NCBI GenBank assembly: GCA_018296165.2
Contig: JACKQL020000004.1
Coordinates: forward strand, 1,054,001 to 1,118,000
Length of the DNA: 64,000 bases
Origin: Termitomyces sp. T153
Lineage: Eukaryota > Basidiomycota > Agaricomycetes > Agaricales > Lyophyllaceae
Direction: 5' to 3'
The notes beneath the pieces are model-generated. The model saw only the letters and a program-made list of their open reading frames with translations, was not told where the DNA came from and did no database searches. Below, piece by piece: positions 20,481 through 32,420 of the stretch (positions within the stretch are counted from its first letter, which is position 1; each line of letters starts with the position of its first letter). The translations under genes and the position numbers were made by a program.

Positions 20481-20915
20481 TTGGTTTGGTATTCACATGA
20501 TTTTTTGACTTGATATTATTATAAGGTATCCGAAATCGGTACAACAGGGGCGCGCACGATGGTAATTTCAAGCAGGAATGAAAAGTTTAGTGTTGCTGTA
20601 TACGTCGACGCCACCCATCAGTGCTTGGTTTCAATTTGACATCAACATGGAATAATGACGATACCTTTTTCTTCGAATTCATGTTTACTCATATGAGTCA
20701 GAAAAGGTAACGTTCAACTATTTTACGATTCTGAAGGGCGGAACCTAAAGACGTGCAAGCACCTGATCTTATCGATTATCGCCCCGCATAATTTTGTCAG
20801 CCTCATCGATATGATCGCCCATTCATTAGCCCAGTCTGGTGGCTTGCCGGCGTTAAACAGGAATCCATTCATCACCAGTCAGAAAAAGTAATGGACTCTG
20901 GGTCAATAATTATAT

Positions 20916-21007
20916 TCCCCCTAGCCGACTTGAACGACTGACCTCGTCATGGGCACTGTACCACATAGCGATACTAGTGACGCGCTCTACCACTGAGCTA
21001 AGGGGGA
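20916..21007 (-). tRNA. tRNA-Thr (AGT) with intron
   Basis: The minus strand folds as a full cloverleaf: acceptor TCCCCCT paired to AGGGGGA, D arm GCTC..GAGC with AGTGGTA, anticodon stem CGTCA/TGACG, a 5-nt variable loop and T arm with loop TTCAAGT. The anticodon loop reads CTAGTA, giving AGT, followed by an intron of about 21 nt at the canonical position after base 37. The 3' CCA is not encoded, as usual in eukaryotes. Confidence 0.88.
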
Positions 21008-21452
21008 ACTGTTCTATTTATATCTCCTGGGCTGATAGCAAGCCAGGACCAAGGCAACTTTGAAGGGGTTGCCACATTGACGTTGACGTTGACGCCACCG
21101 GTGCGCAGTTTCACTGATTGATGCCGATTCGGGCTTTTTGTAGCATGGCAGGACATGGATGGGAGGCGGCTCGGGTTTTTTGAGAAATTGATGGTTGGAT
21201 GCCTAGAGACCGCGTTTTTCGGATGTCGCGGCCTGGGTAGGCGTAATTGTATTGCTCGAGGAGGGGAACTGTTACAAGTGTATGGGATGGCTACGAATGG
21301 GTACAGTCGCTCGATATCGACATCAATGATGCGATGTGGACCAGTGATTTGGATTGGATTCGAATTGCTATGCTAGTGTTGATACAGATCGCACCCGTAC
21401 CCGTACTCGTGGCCTTTGAGCGCAGTGGTCCGACCCAGATTCGGTGCCACAA

Positions 21453-21482
21453 CTCGTGCTCGTGCTCGTGCTCGTGCTCGTA
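21453..21482. repeat. CTCGTG hexanucleotide microsatellite
   Basis: About five tandem CTCGTG/GCTCGT units between the tRNA and the TBC gene. Confidence 0.85.
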
Positions 21483-21879
21483 GTAGAATGAACGGGCACC
21501 GAGGAATTGGCTGCGAATGAACAGTCCGAAGCTAATTTTTTACAGCTCAAATGTTGTGGTGTTTGAGTGGTAGCGAGAGTGGATGATGAAGGCCTTTGTT
21601 GGCGATCCACCTTGGCGGGTCTAGCTACGTGTTTTTTTAGCAGAGCAGTTCCGCATCGTGGGTTGGACGGATCCGCGAGACCTGTTTCAGTCAGAAGGTC
21701 TCCCTAGTTGACAGCATTGAGCGAGCATTGTATCAGAAGGCAGCTAATACGGAAAGATTGTGTCTTGATCAGCTGATAAACTAAATGTGACCGGCGTGTG
21801 AGACAGAAATGACCGTTGCCTCAAAGGCACCGCCACATGAAATACCGACTCTCGTCGACTGTCATTCGTTTCCTTCTCC

Positions 21880-23669
21880 ATGGACGACTCTCCAGCGCTG
21901 GTCGTGGTTCCCCTCAAGCGGCCGACATCCGAGACGACGATAGTCTCGATCTACTCAATGTACGGCGACGACCAGCCAGTCAAGGAGCTCGCCGACACCG
22001 AGCTGCCGTACTACACAGACTTTGGCGCACACAGCCCCCTTTCTCCGCCACCGCCGTCCACATTGCCCACGCCCTCCCTCAGCTTCCGCACAAGCGCAAC
22101 CTCCTCGCGCTCCCAGGAATCGACCATCCTGCCTCCCACTCCTCTTCCACTTCCCGAGCCCCAAGTCCCCTCCGACAGCGAGGACGTCGACGCCTTCCAC
22201 GTTCGCAGCACGTACGCCCAGCTCGAGGCATCCGGCGTCAGGGGCGATGGCTTCGAAGACGGCGTCGAGCGCACCCGCGCACGCGTCGGCCCCAGCCGCT
22301 CGAGCCAGCTCAACGCATTCGCCGCACTCGACGACGGCACCGAAAAGTCCAAGTCACTCGGCCCCAAGGAGCTCGAGACCCTCGCCAGCGTAGACAGGTG
22401 AGTCCCAGCCTTGCTGCACTCTGTCCGAGTCCCTATCATCATCCTAGATACGGCTTCTTTGCCGGCCCCTCCCACGACCGTCTCGTCCTCCTTGCTTCCT
22501 CGCCCCTCCTCAAGCGTCTTGCCCCTGTGCGTGCCCCTTCAGGCACCGCGCCCGCCTCGCCGCCCGCGCTGAGCTCGCTCCCCCCAACACGCCCGCCGCC
22601 AAAGGAGACGGGCAGAATAGCCAAGTGGATGCGGATGATGGTGCCGCTCACGCGCGACGCAGGCGCGAACGTCGTTACGTGGTGCGTGAAGCAGGGCAAG
22701 GAAGCTAAACTCCGCCGGCGCGTCTACAAGGGCATACCGGACGCGTGGCGCGGCGCGTCCTGGGACTACATGATGGAGCGGTACTCGAGTCTCGGCGCGA
22801 GGGAGGTGGACGCCCTAGCGAGGGAGTACACGGACGCGCTGGACAAGCCGTCGACGTACGATGTACAGATCGATCTGGATGTGCCGCGGACGATAAGTGG
22901 GCATATCATGTTTCGCACGCGCTACGGTGCTGGGTGAGTCCTCGAATCCTCACTGTCTCATTTCCTAAAACTTACTTTCGAATCCCAGCCAACGCTCCCT
23001 GTTCCACGTCCTCCACAGCTTCTCACTCCGCTGCCCCAAATGCGGGTACGTCCAAGGCATGGGCCCCATCGCCGCCACCCTCCTCTGCTACTTCGACCCC
23101 GCACGCGTCTACGCCGCTCTCGTCCGCCTCCACGACGCCTACACCCTCCACACCGTCTTCAGCCCGGGCTTCCCAGGCCTCCTCGAGGCGATCTACGTCC
23201 AGGAACGCATCACACAACAAATGATGCCCGACGTGTTCGATGCGTTCAGGAGACACATGATTTCGACCACGTCGTACGCGACAAAGTGGTACATCACCCT
23301 GTTTAGTAATTCTGTGCCGTTTCAGACGCAGCTGAGGCTCTGGGACGCGTTTTTGTTGGAGGGGTATGATGTCTTTGTTGCGGTCGCGGTCGCGATCGTG
23401 TGGGTGTATCGGGGTAAGTTGCGTTTTCTGTGCATGCAGAGATATCGTACTGAGGGCCTTTGGTAGATCAAATAACATCTTCTACTGCGAATTTCGAGAC
23501 GGTGCTCTCGCTTTTGTCGTCGTTCTTCGTGCCGGAGGACGAAGATGTGCTTATGAATTGGATTGGACGTATGCTTGGGGATAAGAAGCTTAGAGCGAGC
23601 ATGCGTGGGTGGAAAGAGGAATGGCGGGGGCTCGTTACTGCTGGTAAAGAGGGTACTGCTTTGCTTTGA
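21880..23669 (+). CDS. TBC-domain Rab GTPase-activating protein
   Basis: Four exons, 21880-22397, 22448-22933, 22989-23413 and 23467-23669, join in frame to 543 residues; introns are 50-55 nt (GTGAGT or GTAAGT donors). The first 170 residues are Ser/Pro-rich and probably disordered. The TBC domain spans about residues 270-480. It has the catalytic arginine in IDLDVPRTISGH (Arg320) and the glutamine finger in CPKCGYVQGMG (Gln357), followed by FDPARVYAALVRLHD and SYATKWYITLFSNSVPFQTQ and LRLWDAFLLEGYDVF. Such proteins accelerate GTP hydrolysis by Rab GTPases on membranes; the target Rab is not evident. The start was chosen as the first ATG of a frame that splices without stops. A decayed fragment of its exon 2 lies at 3300-3500. 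Confidence 0.92.
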
Positions 23670-23699
23670 GTTTTGGCCTGGTCCCTTGATCCCCTTTGT

Positions 23700-24350
23700 T
23701 TCTTTTCCTTTTTTTTTTTTTGCTTTCTATTGCTTTCCCTAGTGAAGGCTTTTCCTTTGCCCACCTGCACCCACCTTTACACCAACCGACCGATATTAAT
23801 CTTATTCACAACGGTTAACTTATAACCCGCTCACGCTCTCTCTCTCTCCCCCTCTCTCCCCTCCTTTGTGCAGCTGCCCCCACCACCCGAATGTCCGCTC
23901 GCCCGCTCGCCTCGCTAGCCTCTTGCTTATCCATCCATCCATCCAATCACAAACCATAAACCACAAATACATACCATACCCACATGCATCACACACACAC
24001 TCACATACGCATACACTCGTTGTCGTTCCCGTTGTCGTTCATCTCGTCCCATCATACGTAACATCCACCTGTCATCCCTTGATTCGAATTGTCCGTTTCA
24101 CTGCGTTCATTCCTTCTTCTCTTCTCTTCTCTTCTCTTCCCTTCTCTTGTTTTTTTTTTGTTTTTTGTTTTTCCTTTTGTGTTCCTTTTGTGTTCCTTTT
24201 GTGTTCTCACTCACTCGTCGTACCGCTCTTCATCAAACATCAAACGTTAAACATCAAACATTCAATCCCCGCCATTCGATTTCCCCGCCCCCGCCCCCGC
24301 CCCCGGGCCGGGCCCTCATAGTATCGAGCTTTTTTACGAGCGTTTTATTG
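23700..24350 (+). other. 3' flank of the TBC gene, pyrimidine- and C-rich low complexity
   Basis: Contains T runs, a TCTCT tract, a CTTCT/TTCTC tandem tract (about 24115-24148), three TTTTGTGTTCC repeats near 24175-24205 and a CCCCCG repeat near 24285-24305. The segment GTCGTACCGCTCTTCATCAA to CATTCAATCCCCGCC (24216-24270) is copied at 25936-26005, marking it as part of the local segmental duplication. Confidence 0.6.
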
Positions 24351-24484
24351 TATAGATATAATGTTATGAGGTTATCGGATGGGGTGTACCGTGCCGTGCC
24401 GTACGAGAATAGAATATGTACGTGCTTGTGCTTGAGCGCTGGAGGTAGTTGGGTATGTCATGAAGTGTACGGGACGGGTAGTCA

Positions 24485-25065
24485 TTGTGTGATGCGATGA
24501 GGGCTCGGAGAAGGATATTGTATTGGTATTTTATTTGAATTTGAATGTGGTTTCTTTGGCGCAAGTAAGGATGCGGAACGCGCCACACCGGCGCGTCTTC
24601 TGACTCATTTGGGTACATAGAGTGTTGATTGAGTCTGGCGCCACACCTGATCTGCTCATGAGACCGAGACATCCATGGTAAAGGTAAATTACACCATTCA
24701 TCATGCATCGTGATTCATGCGGCTCGAATGTTGCTTACACATGCACATATTCCACGGCCTCGACATGGTGGTACTCATTGAGCGACGCGATGAGGATGAA
24801 TGAGTACAGGCGTGGAGAAGGATATTATATTGGTATTTTATTTGAATGTGGTTTCTTTGGTGCGTTCCGTGTCCTTTACTTACAATACACCAAGACACCC
24901 CGGCCCGTCTTCTGACTCATCCGGTTATACACAGTGTGAATTAACTCTGGCGCCACAACCTGATATACTCATGAGACCGAGACATCATGGTAAATTGCAC
25001 CATTCCATCATGCATCATGATTCATACGGCTCGAATGTTGCTTACACATGCACATATTCCCAGAC
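24485..25065 (+). repeat. Tandem duplication of about 0.3 kb upstream of peptide gene 3
   Basis: 24500-24760 and 24815-25065 share GAAGGATATT.TATTGGTATT, GAATGTGGTTTCTTTGG, CGTCTTCTGACTCAT, CTCATGAGACCGAGACATC and GCTCGAATGTTGCTTACACA followed by TGCACATATTCC. A third, more diverged copy is at 26090-26335 in front of the dead peptide gene. Confidence 0.85.
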
Positions 25066-25087
25066 CTCACCACAGTAGGTTTTTTCC

Positions 25088-25093
25088 TATAAA
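25088..25093 (+). promoter_or_regulatory. TATA box of peptide gene 3
   Basis: TATAAA in CCTATAAAGAGTGTCC, 77 bp before the ATG. Upstream sequence (CTTACACATGCACATATTCC) differs from that of copies 1 and 2 but is shared with the dead copy. Confidence 0.7.
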
Positions 25094-25164
25094 GAGTGTC
25101 CAGACGACCCTCTTCTTTCCTCTTATCGTTTAACCTCTCAAAGCGATATCGCATCCTCAGCGCA

Positions 25165-25490
25165 ATGCCTTCCCTTCGCACCGTCTTCCTCTTTGTCGTC
25201 TCCACCCTTGCGACCATGACTCTATCTCTCGCCGTGCCCGAGAGTACCGGCTCCAACTCTATCCAAATCGAAAAACGCAGTTTGTTCAACGAGTATGTAA
25301 TCACATCTTTGGCCACCATTCGATTATACTTGTATTCAAATTGTGATTGGTTACTAGTGAAGCCCTCATCAAAACGTTGAAAAAAGAAGCTGAAGCAAAG
25401 GCGAAGTACCTCGAGAACCTTGATTATGCTACTTATAAGCCTACGATTCGAAAACCAAAGGGGCCTAGGATAATAACGGTGAACGTGTAG
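25165..25490 (+). CDS. Small secreted Kex2-processed peptide precursor, copy 3
   Basis: Exons 25165-25292 and 25358-25490, intron of 65 nt (GTATGT...ACTAG) in phase 2; the product is 86 residues. It has a signal peptide (MPSLRTVFLFVVSTLATMTL then SLA), a propeptide, then the Kex2 site QIEKR at residues 34-38. The mature part of 48 residues starts SLFNDEALIKTLKKEAEA and ends GPRIITVNV. Many residues differ from copy 1 (for example EFLKTVDYSTYQPK against KYLENLDYATYKPT), but length, frame and tail are kept. This suggests that the full-length form is under constraint. An upstream in-frame ATG at 25096 lies close to the TATA box and would bury the signal peptide, so 25165 is preferred. Confidence 0.85.
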
Positions 25491-25789
25491 CCCGCGTAAG
25501 GCCGTGTAAAGGAGGCTGAGCTGGCGGTGGATCAGAGCTGCTGGTGTGCAGTCCGAAACTGGCGCTCCTTTTCGCTGTATGGATGTCTTTGGAAAATCAT
25601 ACATCGTTGTCGTTGTCGGAAGCCTGGCCCAAGGCAGGCATAAATCTTTTTGCTTTGCTTTTAATGTTGGCATTCCGATCTTGGCGCACACTCAGCGTAC
25701 ACGTACAAAAATATCCCAAATTACAAAACTTTTCGATCAAGGAACGCGTTGTCATCAGTTCGAGGTTCCCATTGCATCCATCATTTCGT

Positions 25790-26110
25790 CATTCGCGTAG
25801 GTTCAAACCCTACTTGCGACCCTACAAATCAGACAATCTATTGCAACTTGCTATATATTCGTCTATACCATTTATGCTTAACGTTTTTATCAGCCATGAC
25901 AAACTTTTTTTTTCCAAACCTTATTCCTCCTTTGTTCTCACTCATCGTACCGTCCTTCATCAAACATCGAACAGAGAGTCAAACATTCAATATTCAATCC
26001 CCGCCCCAGGCCTTCTATTGAGTACTTTTACGACTATGTATTGTATAGATATAATGTTATGAGAGGTGATCGGAGGTGTCAAGCGTACCGTTGTTATATT
26101 GGTATTTGAA
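25790..26110 (+). repeat. Composite of two duplicated flanks
   Basis: 25790-25905 copies the peptide-locus flank repeat (ATTCGCGTAGGTTCAAACCC, TCTATTGCAACTTGCTATAT, CAGCCATGACAAACTTTT). 25930-26075 copies the TBC 3' flank of 24216-24370, including TTGTATAGATATAATGTTAT. The junction shows that the two flank types were joined by duplication. Confidence 0.75.
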
Positions 26111-26355
26111 TGTGGTTTCCTTGATATGATAGTACTGGTAAATCCCGAAGCCGGCGCGTTCTGCGTCCTTGTCTTACAATATATGCACTTCGGAGACATC
26201 CGAGTCCACGTCTTCCGACTCAGACACCCTCACCTGGCGGGTACGCACGATTATGAATTGATTCTGGCACCACAACTTGATCCACACCAAGACATAGATT
26301 ACGCCGCTTACACATGCACATATTCCCCGGGCCCCAACGCAGTAGTTTTTTTCCC

Positions 26356-26361
26356 TATAAA
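26356..26361 (+). promoter_or_regulatory. TATA box in front of the dead peptide gene copy
   Basis: TATAAA in CCCTATAAAGAGTGTCC, aligned with the box at 25088. The promoter is preserved although the coding part is broken. Confidence 0.6.
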
Positions 26362-26432
26362 GAGTGTCCATACGAGCGCCTCTTCTTTCCTCTCATCGTT
26401 TAACCTCTCCAAGCGATATCTCATCCTCAGCA

Positions 26433-26538
26433 GTGCCTTCTCCCCGCACCGTCGTCCCCTTGTCGCTTCCACCCGATCCTTTGCGACCCTATCTCTCTCC
26501 GCGCCCCAGCGGAATGCCTGCACGTCTGGCACTAAGGT
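26433..26538 (+). pseudogene. Dead fourth copy of the secreted peptide precursor
   Basis: Aligned to copy 3, the leader CATCCTCAGCGCAATGCC has become CATCCTCAGCAGTGCC, so the ATG is lost to a 2-base deletion plus change. Further indels break the signal-peptide frame (CGTCGTCCCCTTGTCGCTTCC, shortened here, against CGTCTTCCTCTTTGTCGTC). The donor GTATGT remains at 26539, but no recognisable second exon follows. Promoter and 5' leader are intact, which dates the loss as relatively recent. Confidence 0.75.
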
Positions 26539-26559
26539 GTATGTATTAACCTTATGATG

Positions 26560-27321
26560 ATAGACTTAAACTCATGATATCTGATTGTGATCCGTTCCTA
26601 AGGTTATAGTGCTATACTACGGCAACTACGGCAAATAATTACCTAAGCAGATGCCCGCCTCGGAGTCAATAATATATTTATACGCATCCATCGTAATTTG
26701 GTTTCTAGGCGTATGTTTTTACGGCCCCTGACTCGGAGATCAACCTGAAGGGTATCTTTCGAAGATCGGGGTGAGGGGAGCGGGTGGTGTGTGGCGCAGA
26801 GCTGTCACTATCCGCATAAAAAAAAAACAATTTGTTGTTCCATGATAAGCTAACAGCTAAAACATGATCGAAATGTATTGGCTTCTACCAGGTCTAAACT
26901 GAAGATCACGCGTGAATTAACTGATCCAAAAGAAATTCCATTGAATTAAGCAAACTAGTTGATGCAATACGAAAAATCTTTTAATCTGAAGGGATCCCAC
27001 CAGCCTGAGATTTCCCTGCTGGCCACATAGATATTCATAATCAATTCGCTGTCATGCGTCGTACACCCCACCAATCGTTTTTTCCCTTTTTATCTGTTAG
27101 TTGCGTTCCCACATCAGCGTTTGCGCCACCACTGCCCAGTTTCAATTCATCACCCGAGGTCGTGGATAACACGATTCTTATGCAACTACTCGTACATTTT
27201 GTTTGTTTTTACGCGTTGTACAGAGGGTTAGTAGTACTTCGGTGGGTCTAATAACTACGTGAAAACTTCGTTTTAACTTCTTCAGCACTTGAAAGAATGA
27301 GTGTCTAAGGGTTCATATATT
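26560..27321. other. Intergenic, nothing recognised
   Basis: AT-rich DNA between the dead peptide copy and the enolase 3' end. No family-like frame or RNA gene was seen. Confidence 0.45.
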
Positions 27322-29043
<1,722 letters not shown>

Positions 29044-29567
29044 GGTGGTGAAGATGTGAAGATAATCTGGCCAACCATTCTAATCGATGCGACTTTTAGG
29101 ATCTTGATATTTTCCCACGCACGTCATTGGTCTGATTTTGTCGGCCTTGTACCCCAATTTTAATACACCTGTGTCGCGACGCACTGAAAACGAATGGGAA
29201 TGCCGACCTAGAAGGAGACCAACGAGTTGAAAGTACGTTTAACTTTCACCCGCATCTGCTCTTCAGGCTCACACGTGATCGTCGCGACCCCAACTTCTCA
29301 TTGGTAAAATAAAATAACTTAACTCTTTCGGATATGCTATCGCCTAGCCTCCGGTATCGATGCATGTGAATCCTCACTCATGTAATTTGACTCAGCTTTA
29401 ATTCTTATGGCATCGTTCCATTGCACCCAAGTCAATATCTAGAATGTCTGTCTCTAAAATAAAGGAATTAGACACGTAACAGCCACAAAAAACAACTCCA
29501 GTGGTACTCACAAACTATGCATAGAATCACATGCACTGAAACCCCGCCAATTCATCGTCTACAAGCG
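29044..29567. other. Enolase upstream region and NOG2 3' region
   Basis: About 520 bp between the enolase start and the NOG2 stop, both genes running right to left. It should hold the enolase promoter; I could not identify a clear TATA box. Confidence 0.4.
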
Positions 29568-31945
29568 TTAGTTCGCCTTTGCGCGCTTGCGTCCCTCCCC
29601 TCGTTTCCCAACAGGCAATGATTTCATCAGTGCCGCTTGCTTGCGATTCTTATTTTTGACATTAGCATTCGTGTAGAAATTCTCTGCCTTGCGCTAAAGA
29701 ACGATCGGATATCAGTGAAGTCTTATCATAGCAGCAACGTAAGGTACCTTGTTTGTCTTCATGCGCGTCTCTTTTTTAGGTCGTGTCGTTTCGTCACCGG
29801 CGGCTTCAGCGATTTCTGCTAGACAATTCAGATATGACCGGTTCAGCAAAAAATCAGGGACCCACCTTCCACAACGTCATTGCCGTCTTCATCGATATTT
29901 GGAACCTCATCCTGCTCGATGCCCTCAAAGACGTCGTTCCAAGTGAGCTCATCATCCTTATCTCTTCCATCTTCATCTGTATCTGTTTCATCCGCAGCCT
30001 CAACGTGATTTTCCACCTCCGCCACCTCATCACCCACTAAGTCTTCATCTTCGAGCGGCTTCACGTCCTCTGGTAAGAACGAGTTCTTCTGCATGATTGA
30101 ACCCAAATTCTGCTTTACGCCAGGAACCTCCATCGTTTCAGGCTCAACCGCCTTGCCCTTCCCCTTCGCATCCGCCTTCATTTGGTCTCTTCTCCTTTTC
30201 TTTTCCTCCATCCTGTTCAGCTCCTCGGACCGCTCAGGCGGTGGCACAAAGTACGGTATCCGCCCTCGCACCCAATCACTCAAAACGATCTTAGCCACCG
30301 ATTCTAGATCCGGCTCGCCACCCTTCAACAGCCGCCCCTTCATCCTTGCAAGCTTGTCGAGGAACATCTCCGCAGGCCAATTCTGCGACTTGTCGTCTGG
30401 GTTCGGTAAATCGAGTCCGTACGTACGAGTGAGGTATAACGGCTTCACGCGTTCCATGAGCGCAGAAATGTGCTCGGAAGGCGTGGGCAAGGCTTCAACA
30501 CGCACTACGCCCTTGAGGACGGTTGAGGTGTGAGAATCTTGTGCAGATGCGGGAACGATCCCAGGACAGTCAATGAGATATATCCTCCGTGTCAGCGTGA
30601 TATATTGCCAAACCTTTTGTTCATACAAAGGTCGAATTAATGATCCGACAAGATAGGGACGAGAAATACCTTGGTTTCACCGGGAACAGGTGCTACGGAG
30701 CACACTTTGTTGCTTTTGAGGGTATTGATGACACTGCTTTTTCCGACGTTGGGGTAACCGATAAAACCTACTGACATTTGTTTCTTGTCGGAATGCAGCT
30801 GGGCAAATTGACGGAGTAATTGAATGAGCGAACCCTTGCCAAATGAATGGTTAGGGGAAGCATGGAAGGCGATAGTTGGGAATCTAGGCGTCAAGTGTTG
30901 AATATACCGTGCCTAGATCATCGCACCCAGTCAGGTCAAAAAATAATCGGAATAAAATCAGACACAACTGTAACCCAATTGGGTACCAAGTCGCACTTAT
31001 TGATGATAAGCACGATCTGTTTGTGGGATTTTTCTTTTCTGATGTACTCTATGACAGATTCACACATCGTCCCAAGAGGATCTCGAGCATCCAGGACATG
31101 AAGGATGACATCGGAAGAATCGATGACTTTGTAGAGTTCGCCGTATATTCTTCGAGACGTTCCCTTGGCGTAGATAGGTTCATTGTAATCAGCATGTGTG
31201 GGAGCTTCGACGATGGATGAAGCAAGAGGCTCTGTGATCACTCGAGTCAACCATAGACCACAGAATCATATCCAAGGGAATCTGACCAATAGCAGGAGCA
31301 GTTGTGTCTGCTTCTGCTGCTGCTGCTGCACCGAGTTTACTAAGTTCCTCGAATGAACCAACGTCGATTCTGGGCCTTTTCCGTTGAGCTTTGGGGCCAA
31401 AGGTATCTGCAAAAGGCTCTGTTTCGACGATATGCGGTCGCTACATCAAATATGAGTCGTAATCACCTTGAATACGAAAAACACCATGCCTTCAGGGTAT
31501 GTGGGTTTTGCGCATCATCCAGGAGAGCCATAGGCAGCTTATTGCGTCGGAGAAGCACAGAGTAAGGATCATCCTTCTTTTCTGCAAGGCTCGTTCGAAA
31601 ATGGTCTAACGCAGTCTGCGATATTACTCTCGTGTTTCCTTTACAAAGTATCTAATCTTAAGCATTTCAGAAATTAGCAGCGTCTCAGCACTCACCGAAC
31701 CATCTCCTGTCAGGCTGCACCCTCCCCGGCTTCGTCTCATCCTCTCCCTTCTGAAACGCAGCAGCCTGGATAATCTTTCCGTCCTTGTCACGCACAGCCT
31801 TGCCAGAGTTCAGCATCTTGAGGCGAGCGACCTGTTTCCCCGTGCGATAGAAATTCTCGCCCTTCACACGGGTGAGGGATATCTTGGGGCCAGAGCCCGA
31901 AGACTTGGTTTTGCCGGGCGAAGTAGTTTTCCTCGTCGGCGCCAT
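29568..31945 (-). CDS. NOG2: Nucleolar GTP-binding protein 2 (60S subunit assembly GTPase)
   Basis: Circularly permuted GTPase of the YlqF/YawG group that acts on pre-60S particles before nuclear export. Eight exons on the minus strand: 31696-31945, 31490-31638, 31287-31440, 30969-31240, 30670-30912, 29866-30613, 29748-29815 and 29568-29693, giving 669 residues. The N-terminus has [20 protein letters not shown] and the conserved [14 protein letters not shown]. The permuted G motifs follow in order: [14 protein letters not shown] (G4), [14 protein letters not shown] (G1) and LIDCPGIV (G3). The C-terminus is acidic, then basic ([16 protein letters not shown]). Joining exons 2 and 3 in frame requires a GC-AG intron (AAG/GCATGG, 31441-31489); the GT candidates nearby are out of phase. 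The other introns are GT-AG. Confidence 0.95.
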
Positions 31946-32420
31946 TGTGTAAAGAAAGGGACGTGATGTGTCCGGTGCTGGACGATAAAAGTACGATGTC
32001 GAAAATAATCCTTGATCGACAGGTTCTCACGGTCAATGGTCGTAGTATTGATTTTCAAGGTCCCTCGTCAGGACTGAATTTTCTCCCGCAGATTTCGAAC
32101 AAGATATGAAAGCAATTTGATGCAAAAGGGTATATTGTAGCGTATCCATAAGACTATACGGAGGGGAACAGATGTACCAGCAAAAAATCGACATGCCGCG
32201 TCCTACAAAGCGTCGACGTCGACACTTCCTACACTGGAAGCCTCTCTTGGAAGAACAGGACCTATGAAAAGAGGTCACTGGCACTGATCTCGATGGTCGA
32301 GTGCTATCAACGGTCAGCGTGGCATTTCTCCCGTGAAAGAAAAAGAAGAGAGAAAATCGAAGTTTATATACCCTGAGTCGTTCCCACAGTCAGGTGACTT
32401 GGAATTTTCGCCTCTTCCGA
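31946..32420. promoter_or_regulatory. Shared divergent promoter region of NOG2 and uS15m
   Basis: 475 bp between two divergently transcribed genes that both serve ribosome production. No TATA box or defined operator was recognised. A minus-strand frame at 32033-32284 has no family features and is taken as chance. Confidence 0.5.

Noticed and set aside
21453..21482. Possible CRISPR-like or regulatory array at the CTCGTG repeats
   Set aside because: A simple hexanucleotide microsatellite without spacers, in a eukaryotic genome.
21816..22937. Long 373-codon plus-strand frame over the TBC gene
   Set aside because: It overlaps TBC exons 1 and 2. Its first part is an out-of-frame Arg/Pro-rich reading of exon 1 and intron; only the part in the exon 2 frame is real.
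17857..25490. Possibility that the small genes are basidiomycete mating pheromones
   Set aside because: Pheromone precursors end in a CaaX farnesylation box and lack a signal peptide. These have a signal peptide, a Kex2 site and end VNV or NAV.
32033..32284. 83-codon minus-strand frame between NOG2 and uS15m
   Set aside because: Lies in the divergent promoter, with no homology signals and no supporting splice or start context.
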